From Deltaproteobacteria bacterium (GTDB lineage Bacteria; Myxococcota_A; UBA9160; UBA4427), in the NCBI GenBank assembly GCA_002691205.1, contig NZHD01000103.1, positions 1 through 35,564 on the forward strand: 35,564 bases of DNA. The letters run 5' to 3'. Position numbers and translations under genes: made by a program. This document shows, piece after piece, positions 1 to 7,530 of the stretch. The notes beneath the pieces are model-generated. The model worked only from the letters and a program-made list of their open reading frames with translations, was not told where the DNA came from and did not search any database. Every line of letters starts with the position of its first letter. The first letter of the stretch is position 1.

Positions 1-908
1 GGGAGGCCACTGCGACCCAATAATGTCCCCTTTGGCATCAGCCCCACTAAGGATGGGAGGCCAAGCAAAGCCCCAACCGCGATGACAAAGAAAGCCTGAA
101 GAGGAGCCTGTGTTTCCAGACCAAGCAGAAAGCACCCCGTCCCCACGGCGAGCAGAATCGAGAGAATTCGGGGGTCGAGGGACCGGAGCCTATGGGCTCC
201 GGTGGACAGAACTCCACCCTCACCGGCATCATTATCCTTTCGCCTAGCCTCATCGGGCAAAGACTCCGCATGAACGGGTTGTAACAAACTCAATGGACGT
301 AAGGCCAGAGCTCCAAAAGCCAGAGTGGGTCCCGCCAGACCGAAAAAGACCCAGCGCCAACCTATAAATTCCGCCACGCTGCCAGCGAGAGCGGGGCCGA
401 TCAACCCGGGCACAACCCAGGCCGTGGAGATCAGAGCGAGCATTTGAGGCCTGGCCTCTTCAGAATAAGATCTCCCTATTGCGACATAAGACACTGCACC
501 AATCGCCCCTGCCCCAAAGCCTTGCACCGCCCGAGCCGCGACCAAGCCAGACATGTTCGGGGCAAACCCCGCGCCAAGCAGACCCACCGAAAAGAGAAAG
601 AGCCCAAGGCCGAAAGCTCGAGCGGGCCCCTTCCGGTCTGCGCTTTGACCGGCCGTCACAAGACCCACAAGGTTGGCCAACATAAAAACGCTCAGCACCC
701 AGCCATAAAGACCTAAACCTCCAATTTCGGTCACAATCGCAGGCAAAACCGCGATGACCGCTAAGGCCTCAAAGGCTGAAAAAGAGACACATAAGACCAA
801 CGCAAGCGTGAGGATACGGTGCTCGCGGTCCCAAATTTCACTCGAGGACCAATTTTTTTCTGCGATCTCGGGATCCACGACCGAAGGTCCTCTCGATTTC
901 TTTCTCAT
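1..908 (-). CDS. MFS drug/H+ antiporter-like transporter, partial (3' end beyond left edge)
   Basis: An open frame of 302 codons runs without a stop from ATG at 908 to the left edge, so the C-terminal part is missing. It is an inner-membrane major facilitator permease: hydrophobic segments for about TM1-6 (residues 33-205), a charged cytoplasmic loop (about 213-246), then the start of the second bundle. Residues 87-97 (GQSADRKGPAR) match MFS motif A in the TM2-3 loop, and about 168-176 (PGLIGPALAG region) resembles antiporter motif C in TM5. This suggests a drug or metabolite exporter of the DHA group; the substrate cannot be read. The start was chosen because reading frame, charged N-terminus and TM1 fit; the Shine-Dalgarno is weak (GGGA just upstream). 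It is transcribed divergently from the glycosyltransferase gene. Confidence 0.85.
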   Translation of the reverse strand, partial: MRKKSRGPSVVDPEIAEKNWSSSEIWDREHRILTLALVLCVSFSAFEALAVIAVLPAIVTEIGGLGLYGWVLSVFMLANLVGLVTAGQSADRKGPARAFGLGLFLFSVGLLGAGFAPNMSGLVAARAVQGFGAGAIGAVSYVAIGRSYSEEARPQMLALISTAWVVPGLIGPALAGSVAEFIGWRWVFFGLAGPTLAFGALALRPLSLLQPVHAESLPDEARRKDNDAGEGGVLSTGAHRLRSLDPRILSILLAVGTGCFLLGLETQAPLQAFFVIAVGALLGLPSLVGLMPKGTLLGRSGL

Positions 909-1063
909 TTCCCATCGGCCGACTTTTACCTTCAGGGACTCTCGCCAGACAAGGAATCCTCGGCAGCGTTCTACGTGCACAGAATATCATTGATCTCGGT
1001 GTCTCGGTAAGTGAAGTGGGTCTCAGACCGAATGACCCCCATAATCCCAGACATCAACACGGC

Positions 1064-1079
1064 GCTTTCGCACGAAAGC
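1064..1079. promoter_or_regulatory. 16-bp inverted repeat, candidate operator
   Basis: GCTTTCG and CGAAAGC form perfect 7-base arms around CA. It lies in the divergent region between the MFS exporter and the glycosyltransferase, about 155 bases from each start. A dyad of this size suits a dimeric repressor (TetR, MarR or similar), but no regulator gene is adjacent. It could instead be the first hairpin of a structured leader. Confidence 0.4.
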
Positions 1080-1090
1080 CCACCGAAGCC

Positions 1091-1111
1091 AGGCCCATAC
1101 AACATGGGCCT
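1091..1111. promoter_or_regulatory. Strong GC-rich inverted repeat (8-bp stem, 5-nt loop)
   Basis: AGGCCCAT, loop ACAAC, ATGGGCCT: a perfect stem 12 bases after the preceding dyad. The rest of the 320-base region 909-1229 shows no convincing gene; the short frames there have no family resemblance. The hairpin could be a terminator, attenuator or operator for either flanking gene. Confidence 0.4.
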
Positions 1112-1229
1112 TCTCCAACGAATAGACCATGGACCCCTCGAACCGGCTTGACCCGAATGGGAATCCGCCGGATAGTCTCGAGGAACCAACGAGTCAAATC
1201 GTTGAGATCAAACCTTCTTGGAGCGTGTC

Positions 1230-2528
1230 ATGTCGCCTTCTGTCAGCGTAATCCTGTACTGCCGCAACCACCAAGCCTACGTCCACGAAGCCGTAGACAG
1301 TATTCTCTCTCAAACGCTTTCAGACTTCGAAATCATCGCCATTGATGACGGATCAGAAGATGAGACCTACTCCATCTTAGAGAGCGTAGACGACCCTAGA
1401 TTCCAACTCGTCCAACACGGTGAGCCCCAAGGACTTGCAAAAACCATTAACGAGGGAATCCGTCGATCTAAGGGAACCTACATTTCAATCCTCAACGCCG
1501 ATGACCTTTATCATTCGAAGCGACTTGAGTATTGCCTCGAAACCACGGAGGAAAATGACCTGATCCTCTTGGGAACAGATATTGATCTATTGGTTACGCC
1601 TGATCAAATCTCGCAAGCCACGAAGTCCGCCTGGCTTGAATGCTATGGAGGCCTCAAAGGTCGTTACCTTCAGTCAAGAGACCTCACTTCAACTCTAATT
1701 TCGGGCAACCTTTTTATCAGTTCATCCAACCTATTCTGTCGGCGTAGCCTCTTCGACACCCTGGGCCCGCTTAAAGACGACCCTTACGTTCAGGCCTATG
1801 ATTTTCTTTTAAGATGCCTTGTTGCTTTCCCTGAAAAAATACATTGGTCAGAGCACCGAATGCTCGCCTACCGCCTTCATGAAGACAAAAGAGTTCTGCA
1901 TGATCCTTTAGCTGCCAGTCGTCAGACTCTTGAAACTCTAACCCACTGGATTCCTCATTTGGCTCATGGCCCCGAGGCGAATGAACGCCTTGAAACTTTT
2001 GAGCAACATGTCATTGGGCTCAGCCAGTTCATCGAATGGAGTGCAACCCATGAAATAAAGGAGCAATGGCAGACCGAAGCCATTGAGTACGAAAAAGGAA
2101 TTCAAGAACGGAATACGGCCCTCGCATCGTTACGTGAAGAGACTGCGAAGAAATTAGATTCAGCCGAAAGCCAGCGGGCCAAATCCAAACAAAGAGAGCA
2201 TGAACTCGAATCGGAATTGGCCCTCACTCAAGCTGAACTCGAAACCAGTCATCAAAACATCAGCTCGCTGAAGTCGGAACAGGCTTCCAACGATGCCGCC
2301 TTACGGGCCAGCAAACAGAGGGAGGCGACCTCCCTCTCCTACACTCAAACCCTGACTCATCAGCTGAATCAAACCACGACTCACCTTGAGGAGCATCAAG
2401 AAGTCCTCGAGTCGCTCAATGCATCGGCCAGCTATCGACTCGGATATGCGCTTTTACAGCCTTTTCGCCTGTGCCGAGCCATTGCTCAAAAGGTGCTTGA
2501 ATGGATCCCTGGGCGCCCTAAAAACTGA
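1230..2528 (+). CDS. Family 2 glycosyltransferase with C-terminal coiled coil
   Basis: The N-terminal ~220 residues are a GT-A fold glycosyltransferase of family 2. It opens with a VSVILYCRN-type strand, then IDDGSEDET (nucleotide binding) and NADD, the DXD-equivalent metal/nucleotide site. From about residue 265 to 390 the protein is rich in E, K, Q and A with heptad-like spacing, so a long coiled coil is likely. A short hydrophobic/basic tail (PFRLCRAIAQKVLEWIPG) may touch the membrane. It probably transfers a sugar to a surface polysaccharide or glycolipid; donor and acceptor are unknown. The frame extends to a TTG at 1218, but GGAG at 1219-1222 is ideally spaced before ATG 1230, so ATG is preferred (432 residues). 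A stem-loop follows the stop. Confidence 0.85.
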   Translation: MSPSVSVILYCRNHQAYVHEAVDSILSQTLSDFEIIAIDDGSEDETYSILESVDDPRFQLVQHGEPQGLAKTINEGIRRSKGTYISILNADDLYHSKRLEYCLETTEENDLILLGTDIDLLVTPDQISQATKSAWLECYGGLKGRYLQSRDLTSTLISGNLFISSSNLFCRRSLFDTLGPLKDDPYVQAYDFLLRCLVAFPEKIHWSEHRMLAYRLHEDKRVLHDPLAASRQTLETLTHWIPHLAHGPEANERLETFEQHVIGLSQFIEWSATHEIKEQWQTEAIEYEKGIQERNTALASLREETAKKLDSAESQRAKSKQREHELESELALTQAELETSHQNISSLKSEQASNDAALRASKQREATSLSYTQTLTHQLNQTTTHLEEHQEVLESLNASASYRLGYALLQPFRLCRAIAQKVLEWIPGRPKN

Positions 2529-2541
2529 GAATCCCGAGGCC

Positions 2542-2560
2542 GTCTCTCGCCCTGAGAGAC
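2542..2560 (+). terminator. Stem-loop after glycosyltransferase, no U-tract
   Basis: GTCTCTC, loop GCCCT, GAGAGAC: perfect 7-bp arms starting 14 bases after the stop. No T-run follows, so it is either a U-less terminator or a processing/stability element between the glycosyltransferase and dnaE2. Confidence 0.4.
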
Positions 2561-2672
2561 CTCCTGAACCAACTCAAGACCCAAAGACTTCAAATCTTCA
2601 GGAGCGGAACATGTTCTCGGGCGAGAAGAGGGAGCCACCCGAGGTGACAAAAGGCGAAAACAGAGCGAAAGT

Positions 2673-5600
2673 ATGGAGATGGCCTCCACCTCTCCCCTCG
2701 CTCGTGAATACGTTGAGTTGCGCTCTCGGAGCGCTTTTTCATTCTTAGAAGGCGCCTCAAGCCCCGAAAGCCTGGCACTCAACGCCGCCAGCCTCGGCCA
2801 TTCGATACTGGCACTAGGCGATCGCGGAGGTGTCTATGGCATCCCCCGTTTTCACAAAGCCGCTCAAAAGATCGGACTGAGGGCCATCGTGGGAGCTGAG
2901 ATTGAACTCGACCTTCCCGAAACAGCTCATCTGCCTCGACTGCGCTTTCTGGTTGAATCGGCTGAAGGGTGGAGACGCCTATCACGACTGCTCACCCTTG
3001 GACACCAAGGCCGATCAAAAGATGAGTGCCGGATCGGATGGAACGAACTTGAGGAGCATGCTCAAGGTCTGACCGTATTGCTCCAGGGGGACGAGCGACT
3101 CACTCCTAAAATTCTTGATCGAGTGCGCGGTCTCATCGGACCTGACCCCGAGCGCCTCTGGGTGGATGTCTCACGCCACCTTGACCGACGGCTCCAACAA
3201 AATACTCGCTACGCCATCGATTTAGCTGAAACCTACCGAATTCCCATTATCGCAACGGGCGATGTCCGTTGCGCCCTGCCCAAGGAACGCCAATTGCTTG
3301 ATGCGCTGGTATGCCTCCGGGATAAAACGACACTTGATGGCGCAGGCCGCCGCCTACTCTCCAATGGAGAACATCACCTCAAAGCCCCTGAAGCGATGGC
3401 CCATCGATTCAAAGATCAACCCGAATGGATTCGTGCAACCCGAACCGTAGCCGAACGCTGCGCATTTGATCTCGATGATCTCGACTACCGATTCCCCGAG
3501 TACCCCATTCCCAACGACGAGAGTCAAAACACACACCTGCGAAGCCTCACCTTCCGTGGTGCGACGGAACGATACGGCACACCGCTTCCCGGACCTGTCA
3601 AAAAACAACTGGAGCACGAACTACGAATGATTAGCCGACTCGACCTCGCAGGCTATTTCCTCATCGTGAATGACATTGCAGACTTCGCCCGACGTGAACG
3701 TATCCTCTGCCAGGGAAGAGGCTCTGCGGCCAACAGTGCCGTCTGCTACTCGCTCGGCATTACGGCCGTAGACCCGGTTGGCATGAAGCTGCTCTTCGAG
3801 CGCTTTTTATCCGAAGAACGCGGAGAATGGCCTGATATCGACCTCGATCTGCCTTCCGGTGATCAACGTGAAAGAGTCATCCAATACGTCTTTCAGAAAT
3901 ACGGCGAACAGGGTGCTGCAATGACGGCCAATGTCATCACGTACCGTACAAAAATGGCCGTACGTGAGATGGGAAAAGTCCTCGGCCTAAATCAAGGCCT
4001 ACTCGATCGATTATCAAAACAACTCTCTGGCCTTGATCAAGACGATTCTGCAGAAGACATCGAAAAACGACTTCACGAAGTGGGCATCGACTCCAAAGCC
4101 CCTCGCATCTCCCATCTGCTTGAATTAACTCAATCGATACAAGGCCTCCCACGTCACCTCGGTCAGCACAGCGGCGGCATTGTGATCGCGGCGGGACGAC
4201 TCGATGAGGTCGTGCCCATTGAGCCTGCTCAAATGGCGGGACGCCGTGTTGTGCAGTGGGACAAAGAGGACTGTGCGGATCGCGGCATTATTAAGATTGA
4301 CCTCCTTGGGCTCGGCATGCTGGCCGCACTTGAAGAAACGATCCCATTGATTCGTGCCCATGAAGGAATCGACGTCGACCTGGCTCATTTGCCCAAGGAC
4401 GACCCCGACACCTATCGCATGATCCAGAAGGCCGACACTGTAGGAGTTTTTCAAATCGAGAGCCGTGCACAAATGGCCACACTTCCGCGTATGAAACCCC
4501 GTACCTTTTATGACCTCGTCGTTGAAATCGCAATCATCCGACCCGGTCCAATCGTAGGAAAAATGGTTCACCCTTACCTCAACCGACGCGCTGGCCGAGA
4601 GCCCATCACCTACCCCCACCCTTGCCTTGAGCCCATCCTTGAGCGAACTCTCGGCGTACCCATCTTCCAAGAACAGCTTCTACGAATCGCCATGACGGCC
4701 GCCGGTTTTTCTGGGGGGGAAGCCGAGGAACTGCGTCGAGCCATGGGTTTTAAGCGCTCGAATGAACGCATGAAAAGTCTTGAAATTCGCTTAAAAGAAG
4801 GAATGCAAAAAAAAGGACTCTCTCTGGAAGCCCAGGACGACATCATTCGTCAGATCACCTCTTTTGCCCTCTATGGGTTTCCCGAATCCCACTCAGCCTC
4901 GTTTGCACTCATCGCCTATGCGTCTTCATATCTAAAGTGTCATCACCCGGCTGCATTTCTAGTAGGGCTTCTGAATGCCTGGCCTATGGGTTTCTACAAT
5001 CCAGCCACGCTTGTCAAAGATGCTCAGCGACATGGCGTAGAGGTGCGCCCCATCGATGTGACGCGTTCCGATTGGCGATGCACCCTCGAAAACGACTCCT
5101 CGTCCTCGGCCCCTCCCTCCGTACGCATTGGCTTGCGTTTCGCTTCGGGCCTTCATCAATCCACCGGTCACTGGATTGAATCAGAGCGGGCTGAATCCTC
5201 TTTCCAGAATCTCGCCGATCTCGTACGACGGGTGCCTCTCCAGGAAAATGAACTTCAGACTCTCGCCGAGCTCGGCGCGATGGCCTCCCTTGATGGGAGT
5301 CCTAAAAGTCGCCGTGCGGCCGTCTGGCAGGTGTCCGGCATAGAAAGAGATCGCCACTCTCTCTTTGCTGGACATATGCCCCGGAATGAATCGGCTCCAA
5401 TTCTTTCTCCTCTTTCCGACTTAGAGCAAACCTTGGCCGACTACCGTTTAGCGGGTCTGACCACAGGACCTCAGATTATGAAACACGTGAGGCCTAACCT
5501 CAAAAAACGTGGCTTTAAGACTGCTGCAGAGTTGAGTCATCTTCCCGACCGACAAGCCGTTCAAATCGCCGGACACGTGATCGTTCGCCAACGCCCCAGC

Positions 5601-5828
5601 TCAGCCGGAGGCTTTGTCTTCCTCACCCTTGAAGATGAAACCGGACTCGCCAACGTCGTCCTGACTCCCAAGCAGGTCGAACGTTTTCGTATTCCTCTCC
5701 ATAGTGCGCGCCTGCTTGAAGTGGCCGGCCCCCTCCAACATGCTGAGGGCGTCATTCACCTTCGATTGCGTGATCTTGCCCCTCTCGACCTTAATGCTTC
5801 ACTGCCTTCTGAGCGAAGCTACCGTTAG
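2673..5828 (+). CDS. dnaE2: Error-prone DNA polymerase III alpha subunit, DnaE2/ImuC type
   Basis: At 1051 residues it has the usual DnaE2 length, shorter than replicative DnaE. The N-terminal PHP domain starts with ELRSRSAFSFLEGAS, where the metal-binding HxH of replicative DnaE is replaced by RSR, as expected for a PHP domain without proofreading. The polymerase palm carries PDIDLD (catalytic D388 and D390) and KIDLLGLG (D543, third acid). The C-terminal OB domain (from about residue 965) has the family motif RQRPSSAGG followed by LTLEDETG. DnaE2 performs translesion synthesis during damage-induced mutagenesis, normally with ImuA (or SulA/RecA-like) and ImuB. Neither partner lies in this window; the gene sits between a glycosyltransferase and a monooxygenase. 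The ATG at 2673 has only a weak ribosome site, and ATG 2679 is an alternative. Confidence 0.93.
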   Translation: MEMASTSPLAREYVELRSRSAFSFLEGASSPESLALNAASLGHSILALGDRGGVYGIPRFHKAAQKIGLRAIVGAEIELDLPETAHLPRLRFLVESAEGWRRLSRLLTLGHQGRSKDECRIGWNELEEHAQGLTVLLQGDERLTPKILDRVRGLIGPDPERLWVDVSRHLDRRLQQNTRYAIDLAETYRIPIIATGDVRCALPKERQLLDALVCLRDKTTLDGAGRRLLSNGEHHLKAPEAMAHRFKDQPEWIRATRTVAERCAFDLDDLDYRFPEYPIPNDESQNTHLRSLTFRGATERYGTPLPGPVKKQLEHELRMISRLDLAGYFLIVNDIADFARRERILCQGRGSAANSAVCYSLGITAVDPVGMKLLFERFLSEERGEWPDIDLDLPSGDQRERVIQYVFQKYGEQGAAMTANVITYRTKMAVREMGKVLGLNQGLLDRLSKQLSGLDQDDSAEDIEKRLHEVGIDSKAPRISHLLELTQSIQGLPRHLGQHSGGIVIAAGRLDEVVPIEPAQMAGRRVVQWDKEDCADRGIIKIDLLGLGMLAALEETIPLIRAHEGIDVDLAHLPKDDPDTYRMIQKADTVGVFQIESRAQMATLPRMKPRTFYDLVVEIAIIRPGPIVGKMVHPYLNRRAGREPITYPHPCLEPILERTLGVPIFQEQLLRIAMTAAGFSGGEAEELRRAMGFKRSNERMKSLEIRLKEGMQKKGLSLEAQDDIIRQITSFALYGFPESHSASFALIAYASSYLKCHHPAAFLVGLLNAWPMGFYNPATLVKDAQRHGVEVRPIDVTRSDWRCTLENDSSSSAPPSVRIGLRFASGLHQSTGHWIESERAESSFQNLADLVRRVPLQENELQTLAELGAMASLDGSPKSRRAAVWQVSGIERDRHSLFAGHMPRNESAPILSPLSDLEQTLADYRLAGLTTGPQIMKHVRPNLKKRGFKTAAELSHLPDRQAVQIAGHVIVRQRPSSAGGFVFLTLEDETGLANVVLTPKQVERFRIPLHSARLLEVAGPLQHAEGVIHLRLRDLAPLDLNASLPSERSYR

Positions 5829-5990
5829 GTGAAAAGGATTTGTGCTGACCTTTAATCGACCTTCACCGAATCGCGAAAGCCTCAGTACCCAGAAGCTTTC
5901 CTGATTCTCACCGCCCACCCGCCCAGAGTGCTAGTTTTGAGCGGCATATCCATTGAACCCCTTTAAGAAGCCCCAGACTGGAGCAGTGAG

Positions 5991-7445
5991 TTGGATCGAG
6001 ATTCTCTTCGAGTTGCGGTAATTGGCGCGGGGCCTTCGGGCATCGCGACGGGTTATGAACTTCTCAAAAAAGGATTCAGTCAGTTCACCCTTTTTGAGAA
6101 AGCCGCTAAACCAGGGGGCACTTGGCATCTCCACACATATCCAGGACTGGCCTGTGACGTCTGGGCTCATTCCTACACCTTCTCTTACGCTCCAAACCCA
6201 GACTGGACAGCAAGCTTTGCCGAACAACCTGAAATCGAAGCGTATCTTCAGAGATGTGCGACTGAATTCGGACTGGATCCACATATCCAACTGAACACCC
6301 GCATCACTTCGGCCCGCTTTCTACCTTCTGGAGAGTGGGAACTCACGAGTGAATCGGGCGAGAATTTTACTTTTGACGTCATTATCAATGCCATGGGGAA
6401 CCAACACACCCCTCTCTACCCAGATGTCCCAGGAAGGGAAATCTTCTCAGGAGAAAGCTGGCACGCGACGCAGTGGAATCATGATATCCCTCTCAACGGC
6501 AAACGTATCGTCATTGTCGGATCAGCCGCCAGCGCAGTCCAGATCGTGCCCGAAGTCGCCGAAGTGGCCGGACACCTCACCGTTCTTCAGCGCACCCCCA
6601 ATTGGATCATGGCCCGAGGGCGAAAGCCTTATTCCGAAAGCCGCCGAAAATGGTTCAAACGTGTTCCTGCCCTCCTCCGAATGACTCAAAAATTTCAGCA
6701 GTTCCTCATGGGCTTTGTTCAAGATGCCGTCACCCTGGGAAACAATCGGATGAAGGACTTCGAGAAGAGAGCCCTTAAATTCATCCATCAAGAAATACCG
6801 GAAGGTGAACTTCGAGACGCACTCACACCGAAGAGTCGGTATGGGTGCAAGCGCGGACTCGTTTCCGACGGTTTTTATCCGGCTCTCATGAAGGAAAACG
6901 TCGAGCTGATTGCGGAAGGGCTCGCAGAGGTCACCCCTCGCGGCATTCTGACGGACGGCGGCCGTGCTGTGGACGCCGAGATCATCATCTACTGTACGGG
7001 CTACCGAATCCTCGACTATGACCGAATCGAAATACTCGGTAAAAATGGACTGTCGCTGGCCGAAGAAATGGGCGCAGCGCCTGAGGCCCACAAAGGAATT
7101 GCTCGACCGGGATTCCCAAATTATTTCTTCGCCGTCGGTCCCAACGGATTGGTTCTCAACGTGCCTTACTTCAAAACGGTTGAGGCCAACGTAGCCAGTA
7201 TCGTGCGTCTGCTTGAAGAAAAACAAGCGGCCAACGTAACCACCCTTGAAGTCAAGAAGGAGGCCCATGAGGCCTACAACGATTGGATGGCCACCCAATT
7301 CGAACTCTATTCTTGGGGCTCCGCTTCATGCAACAGTTACTATCGAAATGAGGCAGGACGAGCGCCCTTCCTATTTCCAGGAGACTACAAAGCGTATACG
7401 GCTTTCCAAAAAGAAGGCGGACTTCACGAATTTGACGTCGGCTGA
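5991..7445 (+). CDS. Flavin-containing monooxygenase, Baeyer-Villiger type
   Basis: The protein has two Rossmann dinucleotide sites: GAGPSG at residues 12-17 for FAD, and GSAASA at 177-182 for NADPH. Between them is FSGESWHATQW (152-162), an exact match to the Baeyer-Villiger signature FxGxxxHxxxW. An early GGTWHLHTYPG segment (42-52) also fits the family. Such enzymes insert oxygen next to a ketone, making an ester or lactone, or oxidise N/S substrates. The 484-residue length is at the short end for type I BVMOs. The start is TTG at 5991, supported by GGAG at 5980-5983 seven bases upstream; no in-frame ATG is closer to the first Rossmann strand. It stands alone, convergent with transketolase, and its stop codon lies inside a hairpin stem. 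The substrate is unknown. Confidence 0.87.
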   Translation: MDRDSLRVAVIGAGPSGIATGYELLKKGFSQFTLFEKAAKPGGTWHLHTYPGLACDVWAHSYTFSYAPNPDWTASFAEQPEIEAYLQRCATEFGLDPHIQLNTRITSARFLPSGEWELTSESGENFTFDVIINAMGNQHTPLYPDVPGREIFSGESWHATQWNHDIPLNGKRIVIVGSAASAVQIVPEVAEVAGHLTVLQRTPNWIMARGRKPYSESRRKWFKRVPALLRMTQKFQQFLMGFVQDAVTLGNNRMKDFEKRALKFIHQEIPEGELRDALTPKSRYGCKRGLVSDGFYPALMKENVELIAEGLAEVTPRGILTDGGRAVDAEIIIYCTGYRILDYDRIEILGKNGLSLAEEMGAAPEAHKGIARPGFPNYFFAVGPNGLVLNVPYFKTVEANVASIVRLLEEKQAANVTTLEVKKEAHEAYNDWMATQFELYSWGSASCNSYYRNEAGRAPFLFPGDYKAYTAFQKEGGLHEFDVG

Positions 7446-7474
7446 GGGTTCTTCCTTTTCGCCATCACCTCAGC
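7441..7474. terminator. Hairpin with monooxygenase stop codon in its stem
   Basis: GCTGAGG (7441-7447, containing the TGA stop) and CCTCAGC (7468-7474) are perfect 7-base arms around a 20-nt pyrimidine-rich loop. It lies between two convergent genes and could end transcription from either side. There is no U-tract on the plus strand. Confidence 0.45.
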
Positions 7475-7530
7475 TCACTCAAAAGGAATTCGGCAGAGCT
7501 AAAAAAGCTTGGCTGTTCCCCTTCTTGGAA

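Noticed and set aside
971-1189. 72-residue minus-strand frame in the divergent gap
   Set aside because: Low-complexity composition, no ribosome site, no motif; it overlaps the two inverted repeats, which better explain the region.
2608-2617. GAACATGTTC as a LexA box before dnaE2
   Set aside because: The half-sites are right for the Gram-positive-type box but the spacer is two bases instead of four, so SOS control is not supported by this alone.
5827-5867. GGTGAA/TTCACC inverted repeat after dnaE2
   Set aside because: Six base pairs across a 28-base loop are too weak to call a terminator.
6522-7298. 258-residue minus-strand reading frame
   Set aside because: Lies wholly inside the monooxygenase gene on the opposite strand and resembles no family; it is a shadow of high-GC codon use.
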